Source of the DNA: a bacterium
GTDB lineage: Bacteria > Oederibacteriota > CAKKQC01
DNA: 24,344 bases
NCBI GenBank assembly: GCA_919901855.1
Contig: CAKKQC010000060.1
Coordinates: forward strand, 92,002-116,345
Reading direction: 5' to 3'
Shown: positions 1 to 8,385 of the stretch, piece by piece
Numbering within the stretch: position 1 is the stretch's first letter
Layout: the number at the start of each line of letters is the position of its first letter
The notes under the pieces: generated by a model
Seen by the model: the letters and a program-made list of their open reading frames with translations, nothing else
Databases searched by the model: none
Told to the model about the DNA's origin: nothing
Translations under genes and position numbers: made by a program

Positions 1-120
1 GCGCCTCGGCCGGCGGAGCATCCGCGGTCGGGAGTTCGGCCGGGGGTTCCCCGGCAACCGGGAGCTCGGCCGGCGGCGCTTCCGCCGCGGGCGCTTCGGC
101 CGGCGGCGCTTCCTCGACCG
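1..120 (-). repeat. 30-bp tandem repeat, four copies, coding for a 10-residue PPAE repeat
   Basis: Four consecutive 30-bp units (1-30, 31-60, 61-90, 91-120) align without gaps and share a core CGGCCGGCGG, or close to it, at the same place in each unit. Because 30 is a multiple of three, the repeat keeps frame. On the minus strand each unit encodes about ten residues of the form P-x-x-x-x-PPAE-(A/L). The array may continue beyond the left edge. Such arrays usually change copy number by slippage or recombination without breaking the frame. Confidence 0.85.
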
Positions 121-211
121 GCAAGGCCTCGTCGGCGGCCGTCGCGATGGACGGAACGCCGAAGATGCCGAGGCAGAACGTCAACACGAGGCTCCACAGA
201 ATCCGGGTCAT
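1..211 (-). CDS. Exported protein with Ala/Pro/Glu-rich repeats (partial, N-terminal part only)
   Basis: The frame opens at ATG 211 and leaves the window at position 1, so only about 70 residues are visible. It begins with a signal peptide: MTR, then a hydrophobic stretch (ILWSLVLTFCLGIFGV), then a plausible signal-peptidase site near ATAADEA. A 10-residue tandem repeat with core PPAE (VEEAPPAEAP, AAEAPPAELP and so on) follows. Pro/Ala/Glu-rich low-complexity segments like this often act as extended periplasmic or cell-wall-spanning linkers, but the functional domain, if any, lies outside the window. The start is only 4 nt downstream of the yebC stop and is preceded by a strong GGGGGAGGG-type ribosome site inside the yebC 3' end, so the two are probably co-transcribed. 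The family is not recognised. Confidence 0.75.
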   Translation of the reverse strand, partial: MTRILWSLVLTFCLGIFGVPSIATAADEALPVEEAPPAEAPAAEAPPAELPVAGEPPAELPTADAPPAEA

Positions 212-215
212 GGCG

Positions 216-980
216 TCAGCCCTCCCCCGAGCCGACGAGGCTCTCGAGCAGTTTCTCGGAAATGTCGAAGTTGGACCAGACATGCTGGACATCGTCGTGC
301 TCCTCCAGGGCCTCCATCAACCGCACCATCGCTTCGGCGTTCTTGCCCTCGAGGTTGACCGTGTTCTTCGGAAGCTTGACGAGCTCGGCCGACGTCGGCT
401 GGAGCCCCTTCGCGACGATGGCGCTGCGCACCGCCTCGAATTGGGCGGGCGTGGTCACGATGTCGTAGGTGGATTCCGAGGTCCGGAAGTCGTCGGCGCC
501 TGCTTCGAGCGCGGCCGCCATGAGGGCATCTTCGTCGTGGCGCTTCTTGTCGAACTGGATCAGCCCGGCCGCGGCGAAGCCCCAGGCCACGCTGCCCGGC
601 TCTCCCATGTTGCCGCCGTGCCGCGTGAAGATGGTCTTGAGCACCGACGAAGTGCGGTTCTTGTTGTCCGAGAGCACCTCGACAATGACGGCCGCGCCGC
701 CGGGACCGTAGCCCTCGTACGTGGCTTCCTCGAACACCAGCGCGTCGGCGCCCTCGCCTGTCCCCCGCTGGATCGCGCGCTTGATGTTGTCGTTGGGCAT
801 GTTCACCTCGCGCGCCTTGTCCATGACGACTCGGAGCCGCGGGTTGGCGTCGGGGTTGCCGCCGCCGGCCCGGGCGGCCATGCTCAGTTCACGAATGAGC
901 TTCGTGAATGCCTGACCGCGCTTGGCGTCGATCAGCGCTTTCTTCCGCTTGATGGTGGCCCACTTGGAATGTCCTGACAT
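216..980 (-). CDS. yebC: YebC/TACO1-family translation factor / putative transcriptional regulator
   Basis: This 254-aa protein matches the YebC/PmpR/TACO1 family over its full usual length. The diagnostic N-terminus MSGHSKWATIKRKK is present, followed by KRGQAFTKLIREL, NPRLRVVMDKAR, NMPNDNIKRAIQRG and, later, YEGYGPGGAAVIVE and LSDNKNRT. The family was long annotated as a DNA-binding regulator; its members are now known to help ribosomes through proline-rich stretches. It is cytosolic. The gene lies 46 bp downstream of the comF-like stop and has its own good promoter (1003-1030), with a GCAGGAAAC ribosome site before ATG 980. The next gene, 4 nt downstream, encodes a PP-containing repeat protein. 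Family identity is near certain; the precise role here is inferred. Confidence 0.97.
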   Translation of the reverse strand: MSGHSKWATIKRKKALIDAKRGQAFTKLIRELSMAARAGGGNPDANPRLRVVMDKAREVNMPNDNIKRAIQRGTGEGADALVFEEATYEGYGPGGAAVIVEVLSDNKNRTSSVLKTIFTRHGGNMGEPGSVAWGFAAAGLIQFDKKRHDEDALMAAALEAGADDFRTSESTYDIVTTPAQFEAVRSAIVAKGLQPTSAELVKLPKNTVNLEGKNAEAMVRLMEALEEHDDVQHVWSNFDISEKLLESLVGSGEG

Positions 981-1002
981 TTACATGTTTCCTGCTGTTT
1001 TC

Positions 1003-1030
1003 AGTATATCGTGGGGTCGAAACCCGTCAA
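1003..1030 (-). promoter_or_regulatory. Sigma70-like promoter for yebC, overlapping the comF stop codon
   Basis: Read on the minus strand, TTGACG (1025-1030) is followed after 16 bp by TATACT (1003-1008). Each hexamer matches its consensus at five of six positions. Initiation would fall near 996, giving a leader of roughly 16 nt that contains the AGGA ribosome site. The TGA of the -35 box is also the stop codon of the comF-like gene (1027-1029). Confidence 0.65.
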
Positions 1031-1788
1031 CCCCTGGCGACCGCTGCCACAAGCACTTTTGGGGCTCCCCCGCGCCTCAGCGCGACCGCGCACGCGGAGG
1101 CGGTGGCTCCTGTTGTGAGGACGTCGTCCACGACGAGCACGACCCGGCCCTCCACGCGGGCGGGGTCCGGGACGCCGAAGGCGCTTTTCAGGTTCTCGAC
1201 CCGCAGCGCCCGGTCCAACCCCACCTGTGGGGGCGTCGCCCGCTCCCGCCGCAACAGGTCCTGTTCCATCGGACGGCCGAGCGCGGACGCCAGCGCTGCC
1301 GCGACCAGGGCGGCCTGGTTGTATCCGCGCTCGTGCAGCCGGGAAGGGTGCAAGGGCACGGGCACGATCACGTCCGCGTCGCCGGGAAGCTCCCCCGTCC
1401 GCGCCAGTCCATCGACGAGTAGCCGGCCCAGGGCCGCTCCCGCGGCGCGGCGGCCCCGGAACTTGACCGCGTGGATGGCGTGCCGGATGGGCCCCTCGTA
1501 GGCGAAGGCGGCCCGCGCCATGGCGAACGCGGGCCGATGATCGCGGCACCGGACGCAGGTCCGCGCCTCGAACCGCTCCGCATCGGCCTCCGAGGGCACG
1601 AGGAACGCCTCCCCACAGACGACGCAGACCGGCGGCCGCATCCAGGGCAGTGTCGCGAGGCAGCCGGCGCAGAACTCGTCTGGTTCCGCGGGGACGAGCG
1701 GGGTCGAGCACCCCGCGCACTCGCGCGGGAAGGCGAGGTCGAGGAGCCATCGTCCAGCGGTTCGGAGACGGGAGGGCGGAATTACCAC
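1027..1788 (-). CDS. comF: ComF-family phosphoribosyltransferase-like protein
   Basis: The protein is 253 aa if it starts at GTG 1788, the usual ComF size. An N-terminal cysteine-rich zinc-finger-like segment (CAGC, CAGC, CVVC, CVRC pairs within roughly the first 80 residues) precedes a type I phosphoribosyltransferase domain. The PRPP-binding loop reads DDVLTTGAT (residues about 221-229), preceded by a VVLVV strand. HERGYNQA is another ComF hallmark. ComF proteins are cytosolic and in competent bacteria support uptake and processing of transforming DNA; many homologues sit in non-competent genomes with unknown function. I chose GTG 1788 because it overlaps the upstream stop by 7 nt (coupling) and just precedes the first conserved residues. 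The open frame extends further upstream without family similarity. Confidence 0.9.
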   Translation of the reverse strand: MVIPPSRLRTAGRWLLDLAFPRECAGCSTPLVPAEPDEFCAGCLATLPWMRPPVCVVCGEAFLVPSEADAERFEARTCVRCRDHRPAFAMARAAFAYEGPIRHAIHAVKFRGRRAAGAALGRLLVDGLARTGELPGDADVIVPVPLHPSRLHERGYNQAALVAAALASALGRPMEQDLLRRERATPPQVGLDRALRVENLKSAFGVPDPARVEGRVVLVVDDVLTTGATASACAVALRRGGAPKVLVAAVARG

Positions 1789-4631
1789 GCGTCGGCGGGC
1801 ACGGCCATGCCGGGAAACGCCGCGGCCCATCGCGCCGCCAGGTCCTCGCGCCACGCGTCCGCGACCGTTGCATCTGCAACGCCGTGAATGAGGACCGCGT
1901 CGGCGCGCTCCTCCCCCATCCCCGCCCACGGGGCGGGGTCGAGCGCGGCCCGCTCGTGGATAACCGCGGGGCCCGGTCCCACCTCCGCCGTGACCTCGAT
2001 CGGCCCTCCGGCCGCCCGCCGGATCGCGGCGATCCACTCGCGCTTCGCGGGCTGGGTCGGGGAGACGAGCAGGCTGACGGCGCCGGGCGCGCGAGAGACG
2101 ACCGCGACCGCCTGGGCCGCCTCCTCGCCCAGGTGCGTGTGGAATCCGATTCGCGCCACCGGCTGCTGCATCCGGCACATGGTAAGCCAGCGGTCGAGAC
2201 GGTCGTGCCGCCGGAGCGTGATCGCAAGGTCCGCGAGCGACGGGTGAAGCAGGATCGTCCCCCGGAACCGGCGTGGCAGCCGGGCAAGCCCCGCGGCCAG
2301 CAGACCGTCCGCCGCCGCCCAGAACGACGCTCCCCGGTCACGCAGGATGGCCGGGGTCGCGGCCAGTCCCGCCGCGAGGACGCCTCCCGCGCCCATCTGC
2401 TTCAGGACCGTGCCCGCGCGACCCGAGAGCAGGAGCCGCGACTGGACGAGGAAGTCGGGAGCCGTCACGTGTACGCGCTCGCCCGTCTGGCGCAGCCAGG
2501 GCCCGGCCTGCCCCGTCGTGATCTCGAACCCGTCCCACGGCCCGCCCCGGCCGACCGCGGCCGCGGCCGTCCCGGATGGCAGGTCCCGGAGATCGAGGTA
2601 GCGCGGGACGTCGGTCCGGGTGTCGAGTGCGAGCTGGCGCGGGGCGGCCGGGCTTTCGACGGCCGTGAACCGCGGGATGGCCGTGGCGGCGTCATAGAGC
2701 CGGAAGACGAGCCGCTCGAGGTCGATGGCCTTCGCCAGCCCCGGGGTCACACGACCCGAAGCGCGCCGCGCCAGCGCACACTCGCGCAGGTCGGCGAGCT
2801 CGGCCGCGAACCCGGCGCCGGCAAAATCGGGCGCCATGTCGTAATCGGCCGGGAAGTCGAGCTGGTGCGCGATCTGGAGCGTCGAGCCCTCCCCGGCCGA
2901 GAAGACGCCCGTGCTCCCCGTGAGCCGCAGGACCCCGCGCGAGGTGCGGACCGTGAGAACGTGCTCGGGCCGCGCGAATCCTTCGATGGACCACGAGAGG
3001 AAGATCCGGCCCGCGAAGCTCCCGTAACCCATCGTGGCGGTGAACGAGTCCTCGACCTCGGCCGAGAAGAGCCGCATGGATTCCGCGGTGACGTCGCGGG
3101 GTGGCCCGAACGCGGCATGGATCATGGAGAGAACGTGAACGCCCGGATTCATGAGGACGCCGCCGCCCGAGACCGCCTTCCTCGCCTGCCATGCCTTCAT
3201 CCCGGGCGCGAGCATGAAGGACATGAGCGAGACTCCCGTGAACGACCGGACCTCGCCCAACTCCCCCGCCTTGAGCCGTCCGAGCCAGTGCCGGACGTGG
3301 GGCGTGACCGGCAGGACGTATCCGGCGCGCAGGCACGCGCCCGCATGGTCGCGTTCGAGCTTCTCCCAGGCGGGAAGCTCCGCGGCCGTCGGCCCGAGCG
3401 GCTTCTCGACGAGAACCGCGAGGCCGGCGGTCGAGCACTCGGTCGCGAGGGGCAGGTGCGTCGGCGGAGGCGTGGCGATGACGGCCGCCTCGGGCGCGGC
3501 CTTCGTGAGCGCGTCGGCCAGCGACCGGTAGTGGGGAGCCTTGATGCCGAGCCCGTGCAGCAGCTTCGCCGCGCCGGCAACGGGGTCCACGAGGCCGGCC
3601 AGCCGGATGCCCTTGAGGCGCGAGAGCGTGGCCGCGTGCAGGAGGCCCATCCGGCCCGCGCCGACGAGGATCAGGTTCACGGGCCGGACCTCCGGCAGCT
3701 TCACGCGATCCTGCCGTTCCCCGAGCGCTTCGAGAGGACGAAGAACGATCCCGAGCTTCTCGAGGTCGAGCGCGGTCTCGGCCCGCTTGATCCGCTTGAG
3801 CCCCTGGAGATTGGCCTTCCCCACCGGGAGCTTGAGCCCCACCGCCTCGGTCACGTTCACGATGGCTTCGATCGGCCAGATGGGGATGGATACGGCCATC
3901 TTCCGGCGACCCAGCCGGTGTTTGGCGATGATCTGGAGCAGGTCCCGGAGTTTGATCCCCACCGGGTGGCCGAGGTTCAGGATCGCCCCATCGAGCTCGG
4001 AGGCGCGCTCGACACATTTCAGGATAGCCTCGCACAGGTCGTCGACGTGGATCGGCTGGACGATCGACCGGCCCCCGGCGAGCATCGGGAGCACGGGCAG
4101 CCGCTCGACCATCGACACCATCTGGCCGTATACGCCCTTTTCCCCTGGGCCGACGATCAGGTTCGGGCGCAGAATGACCGTGTGCAGGGGCGCCGGGTGG
4201 CGGATCCGGGCGGCGTTCCGGAGGGCCACTTCCCCGTCGAACTTGGTCCGGCCGTACACAGAAGGCGCGTCGGGGGCGGCCGAGGACGACGAGATATGGA
4301 TGAACACGGGAATGCCCGCCTTCACGGCAAGAGCCGCCAGCCGTTCCGTGCCGGAGACATTGACCGCCCGCGCCGTCCGCTCCACCGTCGTGGCCGTGGC
4401 GGCGCAGTGGACGATGGCGTGGACGCCTCCCTCCAACGCGGCCGCCGGGATGCGCTCCGGCAGGTCGCCCAGGAACCGGTTCGCCAGCGGGATCGAGGGC
4501 GCGCCGTCCCATTCCTCGCGCGCCAGCCCGCGCACGGTCCAGCCGCGGGCCATGGCGAGATCCGCCAGCCGGGTTCCCAGGAACCCGGTCACGCCGGTGA
4601 TGAGAAGAATCCTGCCGTCCGCGGGAGCCAT
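1782..4631 (-). CDS. Three-part fusion: epimerase-type SDR, Gfo/Idh/MocA oxidoreductase, unknown C-terminal domain
   Basis: This 949-aa protein holds two complete nucleotide-binding modules. Residues about 7-305 form an extended short-chain dehydrogenase/epimerase (TGVTGFLG at 12-19, catalytic Y126-G-R-T-K130). Residues about 318-650 form a Gfo/Idh/MocA oxidoreductase (LVGAGRMG near 320-327, EKP at 409-411). The last 300 residues are of no family I recognise and include a histidine-bearing GFHTHLG segment. The Gfo/Idh and SDR families act on sugars, often nucleotide sugars or inositols, with NAD(P); fusion suggests consecutive redox/epimerisation steps on one cytosolic substrate. I prefer ATG 4631, where the SDR strand begins and a TAAACT box lies 7 nt upstream. 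An in-frame ATG at 4670 would add 13 residues. It is the first gene of the unit continuing into comF. Confidence 0.85.
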   Translation of the reverse strand: MAPADGRILLITGVTGFLGTRLADLAMARGWTVRGLAREEWDGAPSIPLANRFLGDLPERIPAAALEGGVHAIVHCAATATTVERTARAVNVSGTERLAALAVKAGIPVFIHISSSSAAPDAPSVYGRTKFDGEVALRNAARIRHPAPLHTVILRPNLIVGPGEKGVYGQMVSMVERLPVLPMLAGGRSIVQPIHVDDLCEAILKCVERASELDGAILNLGHPVGIKLRDLLQIIAKHRLGRRKMAVSIPIWPIEAIVNVTEAVGLKLPVGKANLQGLKRIKRAETALDLEKLGIVLRPLEALGERQDRVKLPEVRPVNLILVGAGRMGLLHAATLSRLKGIRLAGLVDPVAGAAKLLHGLGIKAPHYRSLADALTKAAPEAAVIATPPPTHLPLATECSTAGLAVLVEKPLGPTAAELPAWEKLERDHAGACLRAGYVLPVTPHVRHWLGRLKAGELGEVRSFTGVSLMSFMLAPGMKAWQARKAVSGGGVLMNPGVHVLSMIHAAFGPPRDVTAESMRLFSAEVEDSFTATMGYGSFAGRIFLSWSIEGFARPEHVLTVRTSRGVLRLTGSTGVFSAGEGSTLQIAHQLDFPADYDMAPDFAGAGFAAELADLRECALARRASGRVTPGLAKAIDLERLVFRLYDAATAIPRFTAVESPAAPRQLALDTRTDVPRYLDLRDLPSGTAAAAVGRGGPWDGFEITTGQAGPWLRQTGERVHVTAPDFLVQSRLLLSGRAGTVLKQMGAGGVLAAGLAATPAILRDRGASFWAAADGLLAAGLARLPRRFRGTILLHPSLADLAITLRRHDRLDRWLTMCRMQQPVARIGFHTHLGEEAAQAVAVVSRAPGAVSLLVSPTQPAKREWIAAIRRAAGGPIEVTAEVGPGPAVIHERAALDPAPWAGMGEERADAVLIHGVADATVADAWREDLAARWAAAFPGMAVPADAW

Positions 4632-4638
4632 ACCGTCC

Positions 4639-4644
4639 AGTTTA
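4639..4644 (-). promoter_or_regulatory. -10-like box for the SDR-Gfo/Idh fusion (leaderless type)
   Basis: On the minus strand TAAACT ends 7 nt before ATG 4631, so transcription would start at or near the start codon. It is a weak match (four of six) but fits the TANNNT pattern seen before other first genes here. No -35 is evident. Confidence 0.35.
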
Positions 4645-4683
4645 CAGGCCATCGCAGGTCCAAACATCACGGCGCGGTTGAAG

Positions 4684-4689
4684 GATAAT
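4684..4689 (+). promoter_or_regulatory. -10-like box for the ABC exporter operon (leaderless type)
   Basis: GATAAT, five of six matches, ends 7 nt before ATG 4697. The box overlaps the alternative upstream ATG at 4688, which argues for 4697 as the real start. No convincing -35 is present. Confidence 0.45.
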
Positions 4690-4696
4690 GGGCTCC

Positions 4697-6601
4697 ATGT
4701 CCGACCGCCCTGAAACCCCCGCCACGCCGGTGTCGGAGACGACCTTCTTCGGCGGGATTCCGGGCTATCTCCGCCAGACCGCCGGCCAGCTCACGCTGGG
4801 GTCCGTGGCCGGGATCCTGACGAACACGCTTGTCGTCCTGCCGGCGGTGCTCCTCGGCCGCGCGATCGACGCGGTCGTGGCGTGGGAGGGGGGCCGGTCC
4901 GACGCCCGCGCCGCGGGCTGGGCGATCGCGACCTATGCCGGGGGCGTCCTCCTGACCGAGGGGCCGCGCATCGGCAAGCGCTGGTGGCTCCGGACCGCGA
5001 ACACGAACATCCGGACGAACATGCGGGCCGACGCCGTGCGCGGCATCCTGGGCTGGCCGTTGGGCCGCTTGCACGGCGTCTCGGTCGGCGACCTCATGGC
5101 CCGGATCATCGGCGACGTCGAGGTCGTCGGCCGCGGCGTGCGCGAGATCACGGTGGAGACGTGGGACACGATTCTGCTCTCGACGTCCCTGATCGTCACC
5201 ATGGTCTGGTACAACCCCCACCTGACCGCGGTCGCGCTCCTCCCCGTCCCGGCGGCGATGGTGCTCGCGCACGCGACCGGCCGCTGGGTCCGGGGCCGCA
5301 CGACCGCGGCGCGGGAGGCGAACTCGGCGCTCACGGCCACGCTCCAGGAACAGCTCGCCGGCGGCCGGGTCCTCCGCCTCTTCGGCCGGTCCTCGGCCGC
5401 GGTAGAACGCATCCGCTCGCACGCGGACGCCCAGGCGCGCGCCAACCTCGCGGTCGTCCGGCTCCAGGCGGGACTCGCGCCCGTCTACAGCACGGTCATG
5501 ATGGGTGGCGTCATCCTCGTGGTCTGGCGCGGCGGCCGCGACGTGATCGCGGGGGCGATGACCGTCGGCGCGTTCGTCGCCTACCTCCAGCTCTTCCTCC
5601 GGTTCGTGGGCCGGGGCGCCCGGATTCCGCGCCTCCTGAACTCGGTGCAGAGCGCGGGTGCCGCATGGACGCGGCTCCGACCGCTTCTCGCGCCCCCTGT
5701 CCCTCCGTCGGGCCTCCCGCGCTGGTCGACCTTCCGCCCCGGCCACATCGCGGGCGAGGAGGATGTCCCCGTCCGTCCCGCCGTCGCAGTCACGCGCCCT
5801 GTCGCCGTCGCGCTCGAGTCCGTGACGTTCCGTTACCCGGACGCCGCGTCGCCCGCGCTTCGCGGCGTCTCACTCGCGATTCCCGCCGGCGCTTTCGTGG
5901 CGGTTACGGGACCCGTGGGGTCCGGTAAGACCGCGATCGCGCGGGCGGTGCTGGGACTGTACCCGCCCGAGGCGGGCCGGGTCCTGCTCGACGGAGTCTC
6001 CATCGACCGCATCCCGCCTACACACCGCGCCGCGCGGTGCGGTTACCTGCCGCAGGAGGCCGGGCTGTTCTCCGGGACGATCCGGGAGAACCTGCTCATG
6101 GCTCTGCCCGGCGACGGACCGGCCGGAGATGAGACGGTCCGGCGCGCGGTCGGGTGCGCGGCGCTGGAGGAGGACCTCGCCGGGTTCCCGGACGGACTCG
6201 ACACCGAGATCGGTGAGACCGGAATCCGGCTGTCGGGCGGCCAGCGCCAGCGGGTCGCGCTGGCCCGGGCACTCGCGGCGTCCCTGCCCGGCACGCCCGG
6301 GCTTCTCGTCCTCGACGACCCCTTCTCGGCCGTGGACGTGGAGACGGAGACGCTCATCATCCGCCGACTCCGGGATGAATACGGCCCCGGCGCCCCGGAG
6401 GATCGGCGTGCGACCATCCTCCTCCTCTCTCACCGCCTTGCGGCCTTCCCACTCGCCGACCTCGTCGTGGTCGTGCGCGCAGGCGAGGTCGAGGAGACCG
6501 GCACCCATGACGCCCTGCTCAATGCGGGCGGGCTCTATGCGCGCATCTTCCGCGCGCAGACGCGGACCCGCCTCCAACCGCCCGCCGGGGGTACATCGTG
6601 A
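4697..6601 (+). CDS. ABC exporter half-transporter, degenerate-site subunit
   Basis: This 634-aa half-transporter has a six-helix type IV (exporter) membrane domain in roughly the first 330 residues and a nucleotide-binding domain after it. Walker A is GPVGSGKT (405-412), the signature LSGGQRQR starts at 512, Walker B is LLVLDD (536-541) and the H-loop histidine is about 579. The usual catalytic glutamate after Walker B is aspartate (D541). This marks the non-hydrolysing site of heterodimeric exporters such as TM287/288 and BmrCD. The partner gene overlaps it by 4 nt (GTGA). The pair probably exports lipids, drugs or other amphipathic compounds across the inner membrane; the substrate cannot be told from sequence. 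The start at 4697 fits the -10 box at 4684; ATG 4688 would add three residues. Confidence 0.92.
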   Translation: MSDRPETPATPVSETTFFGGIPGYLRQTAGQLTLGSVAGILTNTLVVLPAVLLGRAIDAVVAWEGGRSDARAAGWAIATYAGGVLLTEGPRIGKRWWLRTANTNIRTNMRADAVRGILGWPLGRLHGVSVGDLMARIIGDVEVVGRGVREITVETWDTILLSTSLIVTMVWYNPHLTAVALLPVPAAMVLAHATGRWVRGRTTAAREANSALTATLQEQLAGGRVLRLFGRSSAAVERIRSHADAQARANLAVVRLQAGLAPVYSTVMMGGVILVVWRGGRDVIAGAMTVGAFVAYLQLFLRFVGRGARIPRLLNSVQSAGAAWTRLRPLLAPPVPPSGLPRWSTFRPGHIAGEEDVPVRPAVAVTRPVAVALESVTFRYPDAASPALRGVSLAIPAGAFVAVTGPVGSGKTAIARAVLGLYPPEAGRVLLDGVSIDRIPPTHRAARCGYLPQEAGLFSGTIRENLLMALPGDGPAGDETVRRAVGCAALEEDLAGFPDGLDTEIGETGIRLSGGQRQRVALARALAASLPGTPGLLVLDDPFSAVDVETETLIIRRLRDEYGPGAPEDRRATILLLSHRLAAFPLADLVVVVRAGEVEETGTHDALLNAGGLYARIFRAQTRTRLQPPAGGTS

Positions 6602-8385
6602 CCGGCGTAACCGCGACGCAAGGCGTGCGCGTCGGCGAGATCAGGGCGCTCCTGGCCCCATGGGTGCCGATCCTTGCGGGAGTGGGCATCCTCGTCCTGG
6701 CGGGTGCCGGGCTCGAACTGGCGCCTCCCCTGCTCCTGCGGCGCATCGTGGACGGACACCTCGCCGTCGGCAATCCCGACGGGCTGTTCACGCTCGCTCT
6801 GCTCTACCTCTGCGCGGCGTCGGCCGCGCAGGTCACCGGGTTCCTCGTCGACTACCTGACCGCCACCGCGGCGCAGTCCGCGCTTCGCGACCTCCGGGTC
6901 CGGCTGTTCGCCCACCTCCAGAAGGTCTCCATGGGCTACCTCGACCGGACGCCGCTCGGCGACATCATCAGCCGGTGTACGGCGGACGTGGACACGGTCG
7001 ACACCCTCTTCTCGTCCGGGATCGTGAGCGTCATCAGCGACCTATTCCGGCTGATCTCGATCACGATCGCGATGGCAGTCCTCAGCCCGTTCCTGACCCT
7101 CGTGTCCGCCTTCGTGATCCCGCCCGTCTACGTCATCACCCGCACGTTCCGGACCCGCGTCCGGGACGCCGAGCGCGCCAGCCGGCAGGCGGTCGGGATG
7201 GTGAACGTGTCGCTTCAAGAGAACCTCGGGGGCGTCGAGGTCATCCGCGCCTTCGGCCGCGAGCGCGCGTTCTCGGCCCGGTTCGTCCGGGTCCTGAAGA
7301 CGATGCTGGTCGCCCAGAACCGAGCCACGCTCTTCTCGACGTTCTACTCCCCAATGATGGCCATGCTTTCGGCCGGGGCCGCGGCAATCATCCTCTACGC
7401 GGGGGCCAGCAACGCCGCCTCCGGGCACGGGCTGTCCATCGGCACGATCACGGCGTTTGTCCTGCTCTTCCAGCGGTTCTTCAACCCGATCATCGCGCTC
7501 GGCGACGACTGGCAGACGGTCCAGAGCGCGCTGTCGGGCATCGAGCGCATCCGGCAGGTCCTGGCGGAACCCGAGGAAGAGCGCGCAGAATCGCCGGCCG
7601 CCATTCCGCAGTCCGGGGGGACCAAGCCGGCCATCGAAGTGAAGGACATCGTCTTCGGGTACTTCCCCGATCGGCCGGTCCTGCACGGGGTCTCGCTCAC
7701 CGTGGCGCCGGGCGAACACGTCGCGATCGTGGGGCGGACGGGGTCGGGCAAGAGCAGTCTCCTGAGCCTCGTGGGCGGCCTCTACGCCCCGTGGTCGGGC
7801 GTCATCCGCGTGAACGGCCGCGACCCCCGCGGCCTGCCCGAGCACGACCGGAGCCAACTCATGGGCGTGGTGCCGCAACTTGTGCAATTGTTCAGCGGCT
7901 CGGTCCTGGACAACCTCACCCTCGGCGACGCCAGCGTGCCTGCCGAGGCCGCTCGCCGCGCTGCCGTGGTCTCGGGGGCCGATGCCTTCATCCGCGCGCT
8001 CCCCGACGGTTACGACACCCCGATCGGGGGCATGGGGCGCGGCGCCGGGCTCCAGCTCTCGTCAGGTCAGCGCCAGCTCCTGGCATTGACCCGCGCGCTC
8101 GTCTTCGACCCGCCCGTCCTCGTCCTCGACGAGGCCACGTCCTCCATGGACGGCGAGAGCGACGCCATGTTCCGCGCCGCGCTGGGTCCGAGTATCTCCG
8201 GTGGCCGGGGCGTCGTGACCGTCGCCCACCGCCTCGCGAGTGCCTGTGCCGCGGACCGCGTCATCGTCCTCGAGGCCGGCGCGATCGCGGAAGAGGGCCC
8301 GCCCAACGACCTCATCCGCCGCGGCGGCCGCTTCGCCGCCTTCCTGGAGCTGGAAGCCGCCGGCTGGGATTGGAGGACCGGCTAG
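6598..8385 (+). CDS. ABC exporter half-transporter, catalytic-site subunit
   Basis: This 595-aa half-transporter starts at GTG 6598, overlapping the preceding stop as GTGA, so the two subunits are translationally coupled and probably made in equal amounts. A six-helix membrane domain precedes the ATPase: Walker A GRTGSGKS (379-386), signature LSSGQ (487-491), Walker B VLVLDE (507-512) with the normal catalytic E512, and switch histidine H544. The signature has serine for the first glycine of LSGGQ, paralleling the altered signature in the catalytic subunit of TM287/288. In the dimer this altered signature faces the partner's degenerate Walker B, making one inactive and one active ATP site. 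The gene ends convergently with the protease gene, sharing a CTAG. Confidence 0.93.
   Translation: MTGVTATQGVRVGEIRALLAPWVPILAGVGILVLAGAGLELAPPLLLRRIVDGHLAVGNPDGLFTLALLYLCAASAAQVTGFLVDYLTATAAQSALRDLRVRLFAHLQKVSMGYLDRTPLGDIISRCTADVDTVDTLFSSGIVSVISDLFRLISITIAMAVLSPFLTLVSAFVIPPVYVITRTFRTRVRDAERASRQAVGMVNVSLQENLGGVEVIRAFGRERAFSARFVRVLKTMLVAQNRATLFSTFYSPMMAMLSAGAAAIILYAGASNAASGHGLSIGTITAFVLLFQRFFNPIIALGDDWQTVQSALSGIERIRQVLAEPEEERAESPAAIPQSGGTKPAIEVKDIVFGYFPDRPVLHGVSLTVAPGEHVAIVGRTGSGKSSLLSLVGGLYAPWSGVIRVNGRDPRGLPEHDRSQLMGVVPQLVQLFSGSVLDNLTLGDASVPAEAARRAAVVSGADAFIRALPDGYDTPIGGMGRGAGLQLSSGQRQLLALTRALVFDPPVLVLDEATSSMDGESDAMFRAALGPSISGGRGVVTVAHRLASACAADRVIVLEAGAIAEEGPPNDLIRRGGRFAAFLELEAAGWDWRTG

Noticed and set aside
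1650-4688. Very long plus-strand open frame antisense to the SDR-Gfo/Idh gene
   Set aside because: It is rich in Arg/Gly/Pro with no family motifs, and mirrors the codon structure of the real gene; such antisense frames are usual in G+C-rich DNA.
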